Assembly (NCBI GenBank): GCA_016860845.1
Contig: BOKF01000004.1
Coordinates: 293,789 to 357,788, forward strand
Length of the DNA stretch: 64,000 bases
Direction: 5' to 3'
From: Chloroflexota bacterium
GTDB taxonomy: Bacteria > Chloroflexota > Anaerolineae > 4572-78 > J111
Position 1 is the first letter of the stretch, and every line of letters starts with the position of its first letter. The translations under genes were made by a program, and so were the position numbers. Positions 52,401-60,581 of the stretch are shown in pieces. The notes below the pieces were generated by a model. The model had not been told where the DNA came from. It did not search any database and saw nothing but the letters and a program-made list of their open reading frames with translations.

Positions 52401-52806
52401 TTTTGCCGTTGTCGAAGGCGCCTGGTTATTACGCCCAGCCCTGGCCGAGCGGCTGCTGAAAACGGAAGAACCCCAACCCGAACCACAGCCCTCACCCCAG
52501 CCTCAGCCACCGACGCCGCCTCAACCTCAAGTGCAAGCTGAACCTCGCCCACAGCCCTCACCCCAACCTCCACCCCGGCCGCAGCCTCACACTTACCAGC
52601 AGGTGACCATCACCACGCCGGTAGATTGGCGGCAATGGTACGACTTTTACCAGGCGATCATCAAACCCCTGGTCGAAGCCGGGGCTGAGGTCAAGCTCAA
52701 CTTGAGCATCGAAGCCAGCGGCGATATAGAGGCCAATCTGGTTGATTTAAGTGTGAAAGAGAGTGTGGTTCAGTTCAATCCTCGAGGGAAAGTAGAGACG
52801 GAGTAG
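49438..52806 (+). CDS. DUF499 ATPase with N-terminal HEPN-like domain
   Basis: The 1122-residue protein starts with a helical HEPN-like domain (about 1-140) with the RNase-type motif Arg110-x4-His115 (IRNRAVHEG). The DUF499 ATPase follows: Walker A is FGGGKTHTLLALYH near residue 240, and Walker B LILLDETLSYI near 355. The region after about 1010 is a Pro/Gln-rich linker, then a small domain. A short palindromic insert lies near residues 840-870. DUF499 proteins occur in defence islands beside DUF1156 methylases. The HEPN motif suggests RNA cleavage on infection (inference). GGAGCGAG precedes the ATG. Confidence 0.88.
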   Translation: MNYSQTLTRAQTLLQQKHHAQAVQTAASVLEHLLEALYNELLGQSPPARQKQLVETIEQVGGGQPLNKLTLGRLVNVYRASKAYEDLARMLGKKLVFLNVSALEPLVDIRNRAVHEGQDPDPAEAAYIVNQVELILREVGRLPQAALAAPTLPQFLSPWWHEAIPHRDIREGRLNLRDFAVDLAQVVAGRAVPEYKDAHTFFRRTFLTRGLRATLKGAMRRLAGHDDGVAITQMATVFGGGKTHTLLALYHMVAHGRDAEVVTLQPVQELLTEAGLAAVPTARIAAVDCAQISPGQPTTTPDGLTLHTLWGEIAYRLGGADFYQLVCQSDEARVAPGSEILDRLFEMAGPSLILLDETLSYITKASAIPVGRGYLSDQAQEFLLELTRAVSASDTVALVLTMTSSEPEQIGEAAIRAAREIDTATRILRRTRQVEVSAEREELYEILKRRLFDTEPAQIEAQARIVAQAYWDYYRAHPNDFPQEAQAPEYRELMVRAYPFHPALIEILRDRWGSISGFQRTRGVLRLLALVIGDLYRQQRPTPLIQPAHVNLDNGEIRAELLEYVDNRGGYESALFSDIGGTDESKAPYLDRITGGDYARHRIATSLATAIFMYSHSGATQRAASAERPQLWLATLQPGIVPALAADALDKLRARLWFLIIHEGTYRFDSQPNLNQILVTRMDAIRQEPEVIQARLRTTTEEIVGERIFPGLVIWPEEPGQVTNRRQLTLVVLSPAHTWSQNEATQQRVRTFIEQMLNSAGNTFRQFKNSLVFLLATGEGVRVMEETAVRLLALEAIDRQYRGSGLSGEQMEELRTQLDRARKGLPGAVWGAYTVTIAPSGQVKDEGGTLRVKAEEEFHPSSLILHPSLWVRQEHGFPGYRPGEHTLAGRVRKRLLDDERLLERLDPRLISEGKGEQWQLWPAEDEKINVATLWDYFCRFPYLPMLTGPEALQQTITWGVQRGLFAYALGDGTTFDTLYFRESLPTGGFAVVEGAWLLRPALAERLLKTEEPQPEPQPSPQPQPPTPPQPQVQAEPRPQPSPQPPPRPQPHTYQQVTITTPVDWRQWYDFYQAIIKPLVEAGAEVKLNLSIEASGDIEANLVDLSVKESVVQFNPRGKVETE
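51957..52045. repeat. Palindromic insert in DUF499 coding sequence
   Basis: AAGGATGAAGGCGG at the left faces TCATCCTTCATCCCTCATCC at the right, making a hairpin that is read in frame (KDEGGTLRVKAEEEFHPSS). It belongs to another repeat type than the nine copies upstream. Confidence 0.55.
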
Positions 52807-53014
52807 TTGTCCTTCTCGTAAGCAAGAGCGGTGAGAAAGTAAAACAGCTTCAGCCCCTTTGTGGCGATTTTTCGACCCCTTGTTGCCCTACCTCGTCAGT
52901 GGATGTAAGATATCCCCATCGCTCTAGGGTGTCTTGACGATGAAACGGCTGTGGTCAGGGCGCTTCATTCAATACTTTGGGCACAGTGGCCTGCGTTCAG
53001 GATTTATCACAAAG
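52807..53014. other. Intergenic region between convergent genes
   Basis: About 210 bases separate the DUF499 and STAND genes, which converge here. No gene or clear terminator is seen. Confidence 0.3.
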
Positions 53015-55396
53015 TTAACGCTCAGAAGACCAAGACAACAGGGACTGCACCTGTTGAGAGTCAAGTATACCAATCTGTGCAAAAATGGTCATGGCTTCAG
53101 CACGATATATCCTGCTCTCTTCTAGCCGACTTAACTTATAGGCTAAATAAGCAAGATAACCTAGCCACTGCGCCTCAAGATAGCGGTCGCCGAGGTTCCG
53201 AGAAATTTCCAATGCTTGTTGTAAATATGACTCTGCCGCCTCGGCCTGATCTGTATAGGAATAGGCTACGCCCAAGTTACCCAGGTCAAGGCTGACCGTA
53301 CGCTTATCATCAACCCTTTGTGAAATTTCTAATGCCTGGCGATGCAGCTTAATGGCCTGGTCTACTTCTCCAAGCTTCAGATAGGCCAGCCCCAAATTGC
53401 CCAAGTAAGTATTTTCCTCTAGCAGATTTCCGGTCTTGCGGGCAGAGTTAAGAGCACCTTCAAGATACTCGATTGCTTTTTCGGCTTCTCCTAAATTTCG
53501 GAGGACATAGCCAATTTGTCCGTTGCACCGCTGAATAATTTCTTCACGTCCCATTTTGATGGCTATAGCTAATGCCTGCTGAAAACATTCCAGGGCCAGA
53601 TGAGCTTGATCAAAGTCGTTAAAGACATTGCCAAAATCCATCCAGAGATGAGCCATAATTTCCTGGTTATTTAAATCCTCAGCAATTTTTAGCGCCTGTT
53701 CATAGGCATCAATTGCAGCCTCTAGCTGCCCCTTCCGGGCATGAGTAAAACCAAGAATCCCCAATAACATCGCTTCTTTCGTCCGATCTTGTAAGGCGCG
53801 TACAGCGTACAATCCATCTTCACAAGCTGTAATGCGATCGTTCCAAAGCCCCCGAAAATCAAGATAGGTATCTACTCCCCCTACAAGTTCGATAACCAGA
53901 AGCCATTGTCTCCTTTGCTTGCAAGCCGTGATGAGAGCCAATATATGGCGATAGTCGTAGTCTAAATTAGCCAGTTTCTCCTCGCCATAAAGCGTATCTC
54001 TCATAAGCCTGCTGAATTGTAGAGCTAATTGCTTGATAATCTGTGCTGTCGCCGGGAGATTTTGGCTGAGATAGGTATAGATTAATTTGTGGTGAACCAC
54101 ATACCGTTCAGCTTCATATCGCAGTAAACCATAATTGACCAGTTCCCCACAAGCACGGGTAGCTTCCCAAATCGAAATTTGCAGTCCGGCGGCAGCAGTT
54201 TCAAGGCTGAACGGCGCCATCGCCAAAGCGCCTATGATTATCAACATCTGCTGACTACGTTCGCTTAGCTGGGCAATGCTGTGTCGCAGCAGCACGGGTA
54301 TACTCTCCGCACCTCTCGTACCATGATCTAACGCCGCTAAAGGCGTGTAAGACAGCCATTTTAGATATTTAGCCACATCTAAATTGGTTGCCGCCATGTA
54401 ACGTCCTGCCAATTGGACGGCAAGTGGCAGTCCATCCACTAATTCACAAATTTCTTGAGCGTGTGCTTCACTCGTTGCCGTAAGATCCTTCAAAGATTGT
54501 AGCAGCTCCACTGCTTCAGGGATAGGTAAAGTGCCAAGATCCATTCGAAAATGAACATTGTCCATGCGCTGGCGTGTGGTCAAGAGGACCCCACAGCCTG
54601 AGGCTAAACTTAGCAATTTAGACAAATCCTCTGCCATCTCAGCCCCGTCAAACACAAGCAAAATTTTCATCCTGGCCAGGACCCGAATGACAGCGTTAGC
54701 TGGGTTCGGTCCTGGGATTTCACCTAAGGACAATACAATGTGTTCCAGGGCTGCATCAATCTCCGGGCGGTTGTAGAAATTATAAAAAATTATGCCATGA
54801 GGAAATTTCTTCGGTGGCAGGTCGCCTTCGGTCAATTGCCAGATAGCCTCCCCGGCCAGCGCGCTTTTCCCAATGCCGCCGGGACCGCAGAGGGCGACAA
54901 TTCGGCCTGGCGCGAGGGCATCAAACAACTGTTTAAGCTCCCGACTCCGACCCACAAAAAAAGCAGGCCGAGTCGGACGCTGCAATGGAATTGAGGGAGT
55001 CACAATTTCATTTTTTTGACCCTCGACCCCAGGCACATCAGCGACGGCCTCAAGCTGTTTCAACAGCAGCGGATGCATGTCCTCACGTCCCAAGCCGTTG
55101 GCAGTAAAGGTTTCCTCAGCCCATTTTGCCCCAAGAAATCCTTGAGTCGCCTCTAAACATACATACACATACTTGTTTAAGACGGCTAAAGAAAAAGGAG
55201 TTTTCGGGGGAGAACTGCCCCGCAAGCGCCTAATTGAACTGGCTGCCCAACTGTCTTCCCCCATTGCTTTGGTCAAAGTTAACATTTTCTCCGCGATAAA
55301 GCTATCGGCGGCCAGTTTACCCAAATTTTTAACAAACCGGATAGCTTCAAAGCCGCGTATTATTTGTTGATTGAGCTTATGCGGGTTAAAAGTCAT
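53015..55396 (-). CDS. STAND NTPase (NB-ARC) with TPR repeats
   Basis: The 793-residue protein has an N-terminal region of about 140 residues that I cannot assign (starting MTFNPHKLNQQIIRGFEAIR). An NB-ARC domain follows (VGRSRELKQLFDAL, Walker A CGPGGIGKSALAGEA, Walker B ILLVFDGAEMA, GLPLAVQLAGRYM), then a winged-helix-like part and about seven TPR units (from about 540). No DNA-binding domain is seen, which argues against a simple regulator. STAND NTPases of this build act in defence, and it lies beside a defence locus. The ATG at 55396 is preferred over one at 55627 because the upstream part reads through a likely promoter. Confidence 0.8.
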   Translation of the reverse strand: MTFNPHKLNQQIIRGFEAIRFVKNLGKLAADSFIAEKMLTLTKAMGEDSWAASSIRRLRGSSPPKTPFSLAVLNKYVYVCLEATQGFLGAKWAEETFTANGLGREDMHPLLLKQLEAVADVPGVEGQKNEIVTPSIPLQRPTRPAFFVGRSRELKQLFDALAPGRIVALCGPGGIGKSALAGEAIWQLTEGDLPPKKFPHGIIFYNFYNRPEIDAALEHIVLSLGEIPGPNPANAVIRVLARMKILLVFDGAEMAEDLSKLLSLASGCGVLLTTRQRMDNVHFRMDLGTLPIPEAVELLQSLKDLTATSEAHAQEICELVDGLPLAVQLAGRYMAATNLDVAKYLKWLSYTPLAALDHGTRGAESIPVLLRHSIAQLSERSQQMLIIIGALAMAPFSLETAAAGLQISIWEATRACGELVNYGLLRYEAERYVVHHKLIYTYLSQNLPATAQIIKQLALQFSRLMRDTLYGEEKLANLDYDYRHILALITACKQRRQWLLVIELVGGVDTYLDFRGLWNDRITACEDGLYAVRALQDRTKEAMLLGILGFTHARKGQLEAAIDAYEQALKIAEDLNNQEIMAHLWMDFGNVFNDFDQAHLALECFQQALAIAIKMGREEIIQRCNGQIGYVLRNLGEAEKAIEYLEGALNSARKTGNLLEENTYLGNLGLAYLKLGEVDQAIKLHRQALEISQRVDDKRTVSLDLGNLGVAYSYTDQAEAAESYLQQALEISRNLGDRYLEAQWLGYLAYLAYKLSRLEESRIYRAEAMTIFAQIGILDSQQVQSLLSWSSER

Positions 55397-55419
55397 AACT
55401 TTTCGCCTGGAATTAAGTA

Positions 55420-55475
55420 TACCTGCGCAACGCTGCGCAGAATTACGCAAAAATTTAATCAGGCACTGCGCAACC
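55420..55475 (-). promoter_or_regulatory. Repeated TGCGCA sites before the STAND gene
   Basis: TGCGCA occurs three times (55424-55429, 55434-55439, 55467-55472) just before the gene, with TATACT (minus strand, near 55417-55422) as a possible -10 element. The overlap suggests binding of a repressor. Confidence 0.45.
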
Positions 55476-55840
55476 AATTGTGATAATATCGAATTGATAC
55501 CTAAAAGGAACTTGTCTAAATAGTACCAAATGGACACTAAACCGCAAACCAGCAAAGCGAAGTTAGTTAATGAAATGCGTTTTACGATTTTGTGGGTATT
55601 ACCGCCAAAGTACCGTAAAACAAGCATTTATCAACGATCCCATCTAAAAAGTGAGGACATTGGTGAGAGAAAGCAATTCAAGAATTTTAGCGATAAGGAG
55701 GATCGGATCGAGTAAACATAAAAATGCTTAAAACTGAGCCAATGATGAATCCGGCTCTGACAGTTGGTAAATTCAAGACCCCATCAGTCTACGGTAGGTC
55801 TTTGTCAAATAGCAGGAACATCAAATAATCGAGGTGACTT

Positions 55841-56062
55841 ATGATCACGGAACTTACTGAGGTACAGCGCACCGCACTCGGCGACTGTATTGCCTATCTT
55901 TTGGAACGGTTACGCCACCAAAAAGCTGCTACTGCATCGCAAGGCCCCCGGATGCACAACCCAGCGATGGCTGCCGAGCAATCACAGACTGCTAACCGAG
56001 AGGACTTTACCCCGCTAACTACGCCAGAACAGGTGGAGACTCGTCCAGGAACTATAGCTTGA
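55841..56062 (+). CDS. Small hypothetical protein
   Basis: A 73-residue frame with a good GAGGTG site 4-5 bases before the ATG. The first 30 residues form a possible amphipathic helix (MITELTEVQRTALGDCIAYL), and the rest is Gln/Thr-rich and probably unstructured. No family is recognised. It may be a small plasmid-type protein. Confidence 0.4.
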   Translation: MITELTEVQRTALGDCIAYLLERLRHQKAATASQGPRMHNPAMAAEQSQTANREDFTPLTTPEQVETRPGTIA

Positions 56063-56228
56063 AGGTGAATCCAGCAGTTCCAACAGGAGATAAGACTCTC
56101 CATCCGAATTCGAAGAGTTCAAAAATATCTATGTAACAACACCATCAAAATTTGCCCCTTTTTTAATTACGATGTATACTTTGTATACTATGTCTTCAGA
56201 AAATAAATCTACAAAGAAAGGAGAGCAG

Positions 56229-56384
56229 ATGATAGCGTATACATTCCGATTACCACCTAGTCTGTTGGAACAGGCAAAACAAAGAAGCGGTTTTATTACG
56301 CTGCCAAGATTGCTAAGAATACTTTTGGTGAAATACCTTCGAGGTGAAGTCAAAATTTCTGATGAAGACGCAAAAATTGAGTAA
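56229..56384 (+). CDS. Ribbon-helix-helix-like small protein
   Basis: The 51-residue protein reads MIAYTFRLPPSLLEQAKQRS, then a second helix, FITLPRLLRILLVKYLRGEV, and an acidic tail. This is the order of a ribbon-helix-helix DNA-binding protein, similar in build to the one at 40446. AAAGGAG supports the ATG at 56229, rather than one at 56172. It stands before the recombinase genes and may regulate them. Confidence 0.6.
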   Translation: MIAYTFRLPPSLLEQAKQRSGFITLPRLLRILLVKYLRGEVKISDEDAKIE

Positions 56385-56472
56385 GGGAGGTGAATAAAAC
56401 AATGCCGATGACGCTGCTACGCCACCGGCAATGATCACCCACCACAAAACCCGCTAGGAAAGGATTTATGCA

Positions 56473-58485
56473 ATGGGTACAAATAGTATACCATTATCCG
56501 GCTGCGCCTGCAACCGGCGATTAATCAGCCAATCTTACAACTGTATAGTCATCTCCGTGTTTCGGGCCATGGCGAGAGCCCTGACTACTCCCGGCTCTTG
56601 CACCCTGGCTTTCATAGTTTTCCCCCCGCTGACTCCTCTTCATGACGTTCCATCCCCTCTGGATTGGTCTGGGCCTTGGGTCGTAGGCATGAGCCTGGTC
56701 ATTTTTGCCGCCGCTGTTTTAGTTTCACAACTCGAACCTAGCCCTACGCAGCTATTTAACACCCCCCTGGAAATTGGCCAGGTAGCCACATTCAATCGCA
56801 AAAAAAGGGCAATTATCTACACTCGCGTCAGTTCTGATGAACAGGCCGAAATCGGCACCAGTTTGGCCAATCAGGTTGAAAAATCTTTAGCCTATGCTCA
56901 GGTCAAAGGCTTGGATGTGGTGGCCATTTTCAAAGAGGATTACACCGGCACAACGCTTGATCGCCCCGAACTAAATAAGGTGCGCGCTATGCTCCGCACC
57001 GGGCAAGCGGAGGTCTTAATCGGGTACAAAACGAGCCGGTTAGATCGTAGCGAATGGGGTGTTAACCTGCTGATTTTGCTACAAGAGATAAAGTCTTTAA
57101 ACGCTGAGTTGCATTACAGCCAGAAAGCCTTGCAAGTTGACCTAAATAATCCCGTCGAGGCGCTAATGCAATCTATCGAAGGGTGGCAGTCCGGCGAAGA
57201 CCGCAGTAACATTGTGCGGCAACTTCAGGAGGGCCGCATTAAGCGCGTAAAGGAAGGAGGCGTCATGGTATCTAATAAGCCCCCCTATGGCTACCGCTTG
57301 GCAAAAAAGGGCAATCTCTGTGTATTGGTCACTGATGAGGTTGAGGCCCGAATTATCAGACTTATTTTCTACTGGTACACCGAGGGGGAAAACGGCCAAC
57401 CCCTATCTCTTCGACAAATTGTACATCGTTTGAACGAAATGAAAATACCCACAGCCAGCCACACTGATCACCGTCTGGTAAATCGAAAAAGAGAAGATAT
57501 TTGTTGGCGACCCGGCACAGTACACCAGATTTTGAAAAATGAGACCTATACCGGAACGTGGCATTACAATAAGAAAGCGAAGGTGAACGGAAAACTGGTT
57601 GACCGTGATAAGAGTGAGTGGATTGGTGGGGTAGAAGTTCCGGTGATTATTGATCAGGCAACTTTTGCCATTGCCCAATTTCGGCTGATAGAAAACAAAC
57701 AAAAAGCCGGGCGGGTAGCAAAAAGCCAATATCTCATGAGTAAACGCATGAAATGCCATTGCGGCTACAAAATTTGCGGCATAAAAGACGGTCGCCGTGG
57801 GGGCAAGTTGTATTACGGCTGCCCTGGACGTCGCAGCCCGAAGGCGATGCGGCATACATGCGATTTGCCCTATTTCCCAGCCAGCAAGGTAGATACCCTG
57901 ATATGGCAGTGGATAAGAGGCTTCTTCGAAAATGAGGAGCTTTTAGAACAAGGGATAGCCGACTACCAGGCCCGGCAAGCTGAGGTTATCAAGCCTCTTC
58001 TTGCGGAATTGACGCTTGTTAGCCAGACAATAAATGAATATGAAAAACAACTGGATGAAAATCTACGAGCATTAAAGCTGCTAGGTGATAATCCACCACT
58101 ACGTAGTCTGGCTAATATCCGAGCTGATATAGAGAGAGTCGAGGCGCAACTCGATGGGCTGGAAATGCAACGGCGCAAAATCCAAGCCCAGATGGAAGCC
58201 GCGTTAGTAAGCAAACGTGATATTCATCAGGTCCTTGAACGCTTAAGACAAATAAAGGCGGAACTGGGCGAAGCCCTAAACTTGGCCGATGTTACTTTTG
58301 AAGATCGGCGATTTTTAATTGAGCGGCTCAATGTCGAGGCGACGTTGCTTGTCGAGAATGGGCAAAAGGTCGTACAGGCGCGTTGTTACCTGGGCGAAAA
58401 GGAGTTTAATTGTCATTTACCAGACACGGTAATTGACAATATCAATGCACCGGTAGTGTTAACAGCCCACTTTATCATTAGATGA
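56473..58485 (+). CDS. Large serine recombinase with hydrophobic N-terminal extension
   Basis: The 670-residue protein is a large serine recombinase. The resolvase domain starts near residue 112 with RAIIYTRVSSDEQ, which holds the catalytic Ser. YKTSRLDR follows near 185. A recombinase domain (KPPYGYRLAKK, GTWHYNK), a zinc ribbon (MKCHCGYKICG, YYGCPG) and a C-terminal coiled coil (about 510-610) come next. The first 110 residues are unusual: they carry a predicted membrane helix (WVVGMSLVIFAAAVLVSQL, about 76-94). It would integrate or excise the element. The partner recombinase follows after 115 bases. Confidence 0.85.
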   Translation: MGTNSIPLSGCACNRRLISQSYNCIVISVFRAMARALTTPGSCTLAFIVFPPLTPLHDVPSPLDWSGPWVVGMSLVIFAAAVLVSQLEPSPTQLFNTPLEIGQVATFNRKKRAIIYTRVSSDEQAEIGTSLANQVEKSLAYAQVKGLDVVAIFKEDYTGTTLDRPELNKVRAMLRTGQAEVLIGYKTSRLDRSEWGVNLLILLQEIKSLNAELHYSQKALQVDLNNPVEALMQSIEGWQSGEDRSNIVRQLQEGRIKRVKEGGVMVSNKPPYGYRLAKKGNLCVLVTDEVEARIIRLIFYWYTEGENGQPLSLRQIVHRLNEMKIPTASHTDHRLVNRKREDICWRPGTVHQILKNETYTGTWHYNKKAKVNGKLVDRDKSEWIGGVEVPVIIDQATFAIAQFRLIENKQKAGRVAKSQYLMSKRMKCHCGYKICGIKDGRRGGKLYYGCPGRRSPKAMRHTCDLPYFPASKVDTLIWQWIRGFFENEELLEQGIADYQARQAEVIKPLLAELTLVSQTINEYEKQLDENLRALKLLGDNPPLRSLANIRADIERVEAQLDGLEMQRRKIQAQMEAALVSKRDIHQVLERLRQIKAELGEALNLADVTFEDRRFLIERLNVEATLLVENGQKVVQARCYLGEKEFNCHLPDTVIDNINAPVVLTAHFIIR

Positions 58486-58600
58486 TAATTCAATCTAAGC
58501 GAAAAAGCAAAAGGACTGGCGCATAGGCCAGTTCTGTTTGCATATAAACCCTTGTCTCTAATAGGTAGGAGAATAAATATATTTCATTGGAGCGGAGAAA

Positions 58601-60289
58601 ATGAAAGAAATAATCAACTGGAAATTGGTTAAACGATTGATCCGGGTTTGGCGGTGGCATTTAGGACTGCTTTCGGGTTTTTGTTTAGCCCTTCTCCTTA
58701 TCTTGCCTGTGTCCATTACTGCTAAAGTCTGGCCACCAGATGAAATCTATAAAGCTGCTTGGTTTGCCACAATGCGTCCTTTCACTTCGGGAAAAGGCGA
58801 AGGTGAGGCAGACATTGATCCTCTTCATATAGCCCGCGGCACTATAGTTTGGGTTTATTTACGTCATTCTCCCGGTCGTAACCAAGATATCGCTTCCCAA
58901 AAAGCAGCAGTGGAAAGATTTGCTGAGGAGCAAGGATTGATTATAGGAAGAATATTTTGTGATGAGCGAGCTTCCGGCGGATCAACTAAGAATCGTGAAC
59001 AGTTTAATTTGATGACTCATTTAGCCCGACAAAAACCTCGGCCGGCTGATATGATTATTTTTTGGGATCTTTCACGGTTCGCTCGAGAGATCGATGACTC
59101 GCAATTTTTCCGGTCAGAATTACGCCGAAATGGCTGGAAATTATTCTCAATGATGGATGACATCCCTGACAATCCATTTCGTTACGTTTTTGAAGCCTTG
59201 ATCGATTGGAAAAATCATCAATTCCGCACCGATCTTGGCAAAAATACAAAACGCGGATTGCGTCTTCTGGCTGAACAGGGGTTTGTTCCGGTAGGTCCAG
59301 TGGCGAAAGGATATGCCTCTGAATCCGTCTCCTTCGGGGTCAGAGCTGACGGTACGCCCCGATTCGGACGGAAACCCTTCCCTGACCCCAAGGTGGCTCC
59401 TTTGGCTATCAAAGCCTTTGAATTGAGAGCGCATGGCGCGCCCTATGCCATGATCTCTGAAGCAACTAATCTGTTTGGTCCAGAACCGAGTTCGTGGCGA
59501 ACTTTTTTCCACAACCGGATCTACATTGGCGAGTACGAATATGATGGCAGGATCTATAAGAACATCTATCCAGCCTTGATTTCGACCGAGTTGTTTGATG
59601 CCGTCCAAAAGCAAATGCCAGCGCGGAAGGAAAGCCTGACCAATAAACGGTTCCACCCCCGCCGCAAGGGCAGCAGCTATTACCTGGCCGACAAATCAGT
59701 TTGTGGCTACTGTAATGCCCCGATGGAAGGTAAGAAAATTGATAAAATACGATATTATGTCTGCTCAAGGCGCAATGAGCGCATGGAATTGTGTCCCCAA
59801 GCGCCACTTTTGCCAGCCGATGAACTGGAGGTAAGTATCACGGGTATTTTGCAACAGCATGTACTTTCCACCGAATATTTACAAAGCTTACTCACTTGGA
59901 CCAACGAGCATTTGAATCAAGGGTTGGCCGAACTACAACTGCGGGTCGAGGCCACCCAAAAAGGATTAGCTGATGCCAAGAGCCTGGCCAAAAAGTTTGG
60001 ATACAATTTTGGCAAGCTGCCAGAATACTCGTCTACGGCGGCCCAACTCTTATTGGAACAGGATAAACTGGTCGGGCAATTAGAAAAGGAGTTGGGCGAG
60101 CTTAAAGACAGACTGGCGAAAAGCCGGATAGATGTGACCTTGGAAGAGATGGAAAGCTATGTCAGCAAAACCCAGGCCATGATCAATGGGGGGGAGTTTT
60201 TTGATTTACGCGAGTTATGTGAGCAAACGTTTTCTCGGATTGTCATGACGGGCGAGGAGTGCAGACTTGAACTGCACTTTCCAGCCTAA
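58601..60289 (+). CDS. Second large serine recombinase with N-terminal membrane helix
   Basis: The 562-residue protein starts with a clear membrane helix (LLSGFCLALLLILPVSITA, about 23-42). The resolvase domain begins near residue 85 (VWVYLRHSPGRNQDIASQKA), where Ser in LRHSPGRN would be the catalytic residue. DLSRFAREIDDSQF, the recombinase domain (KNTKRGLRLLAEQGFVP), a zinc ribbon (CGYCNAPM...CSRRNERMELC) and a coiled coil follow. It is shorter and more divergent than the first recombinase. GGAGCGGAG precedes the ATG. The pair probably works together. Confidence 0.83.
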   Translation: MKEIINWKLVKRLIRVWRWHLGLLSGFCLALLLILPVSITAKVWPPDEIYKAAWFATMRPFTSGKGEGEADIDPLHIARGTIVWVYLRHSPGRNQDIASQKAAVERFAEEQGLIIGRIFCDERASGGSTKNREQFNLMTHLARQKPRPADMIIFWDLSRFAREIDDSQFFRSELRRNGWKLFSMMDDIPDNPFRYVFEALIDWKNHQFRTDLGKNTKRGLRLLAEQGFVPVGPVAKGYASESVSFGVRADGTPRFGRKPFPDPKVAPLAIKAFELRAHGAPYAMISEATNLFGPEPSSWRTFFHNRIYIGEYEYDGRIYKNIYPALISTELFDAVQKQMPARKESLTNKRFHPRRKGSSYYLADKSVCGYCNAPMEGKKIDKIRYYVCSRRNERMELCPQAPLLPADELEVSITGILQQHVLSTEYLQSLLTWTNEHLNQGLAELQLRVEATQKGLADAKSLAKKFGYNFGKLPEYSSTAAQLLLEQDKLVGQLEKELGELKDRLAKSRIDVTLEEMESYVSKTQAMINGGEFFDLRELCEQTFSRIVMTGEECRLELHFPA

Positions 60290-60581
60290 AAAATGGTGGC
60301 TGAAATGTCACTTATCAGATCGTGAGACAAAGCTCACGGTCCAATATTAAGAACATCTATCCAGCGTATGTAGCGTTTATAGTTCTTCAATACCCAGAGA
60401 ATGGTCCAGCAGTATGTTCTGAACGCTTATTTTCGTTAAAAAGGGACCTGCTCATACTGCCCCGGCAGCCGCTTCGGCTGATTGAAGCTTTGCATTGTGT
60501 TCAATCATGGCTCGGTTAGACAAACGCTTGTTATGGGGTGGCTAACGGCTTCAATGATCCATCCCCTGACCCATCGGGTTG
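60290..60581. other. Element edge with short repeat of recombinase sequence
   Basis: No gene is seen. The 18-base TAAGAACATCTATCCAGC at 60348-60365 is identical to 59557-59574 inside the recombinase, where it codes for KNIYPA. It may be the trace of a lost recombinase copy or a recombination point. Confidence 0.45.

Noticed and set aside
52934..53295. Plus-strand frames of 63 and 114 codons
   Set aside because: They overlap the C-terminal TPR part of the STAND gene on the other strand and show no coding features.
55530..55715. 61-codon plus-strand frame
   Set aside because: Basic, low-complexity, no ribosome site and inside the probable promoter region of the STAND gene.
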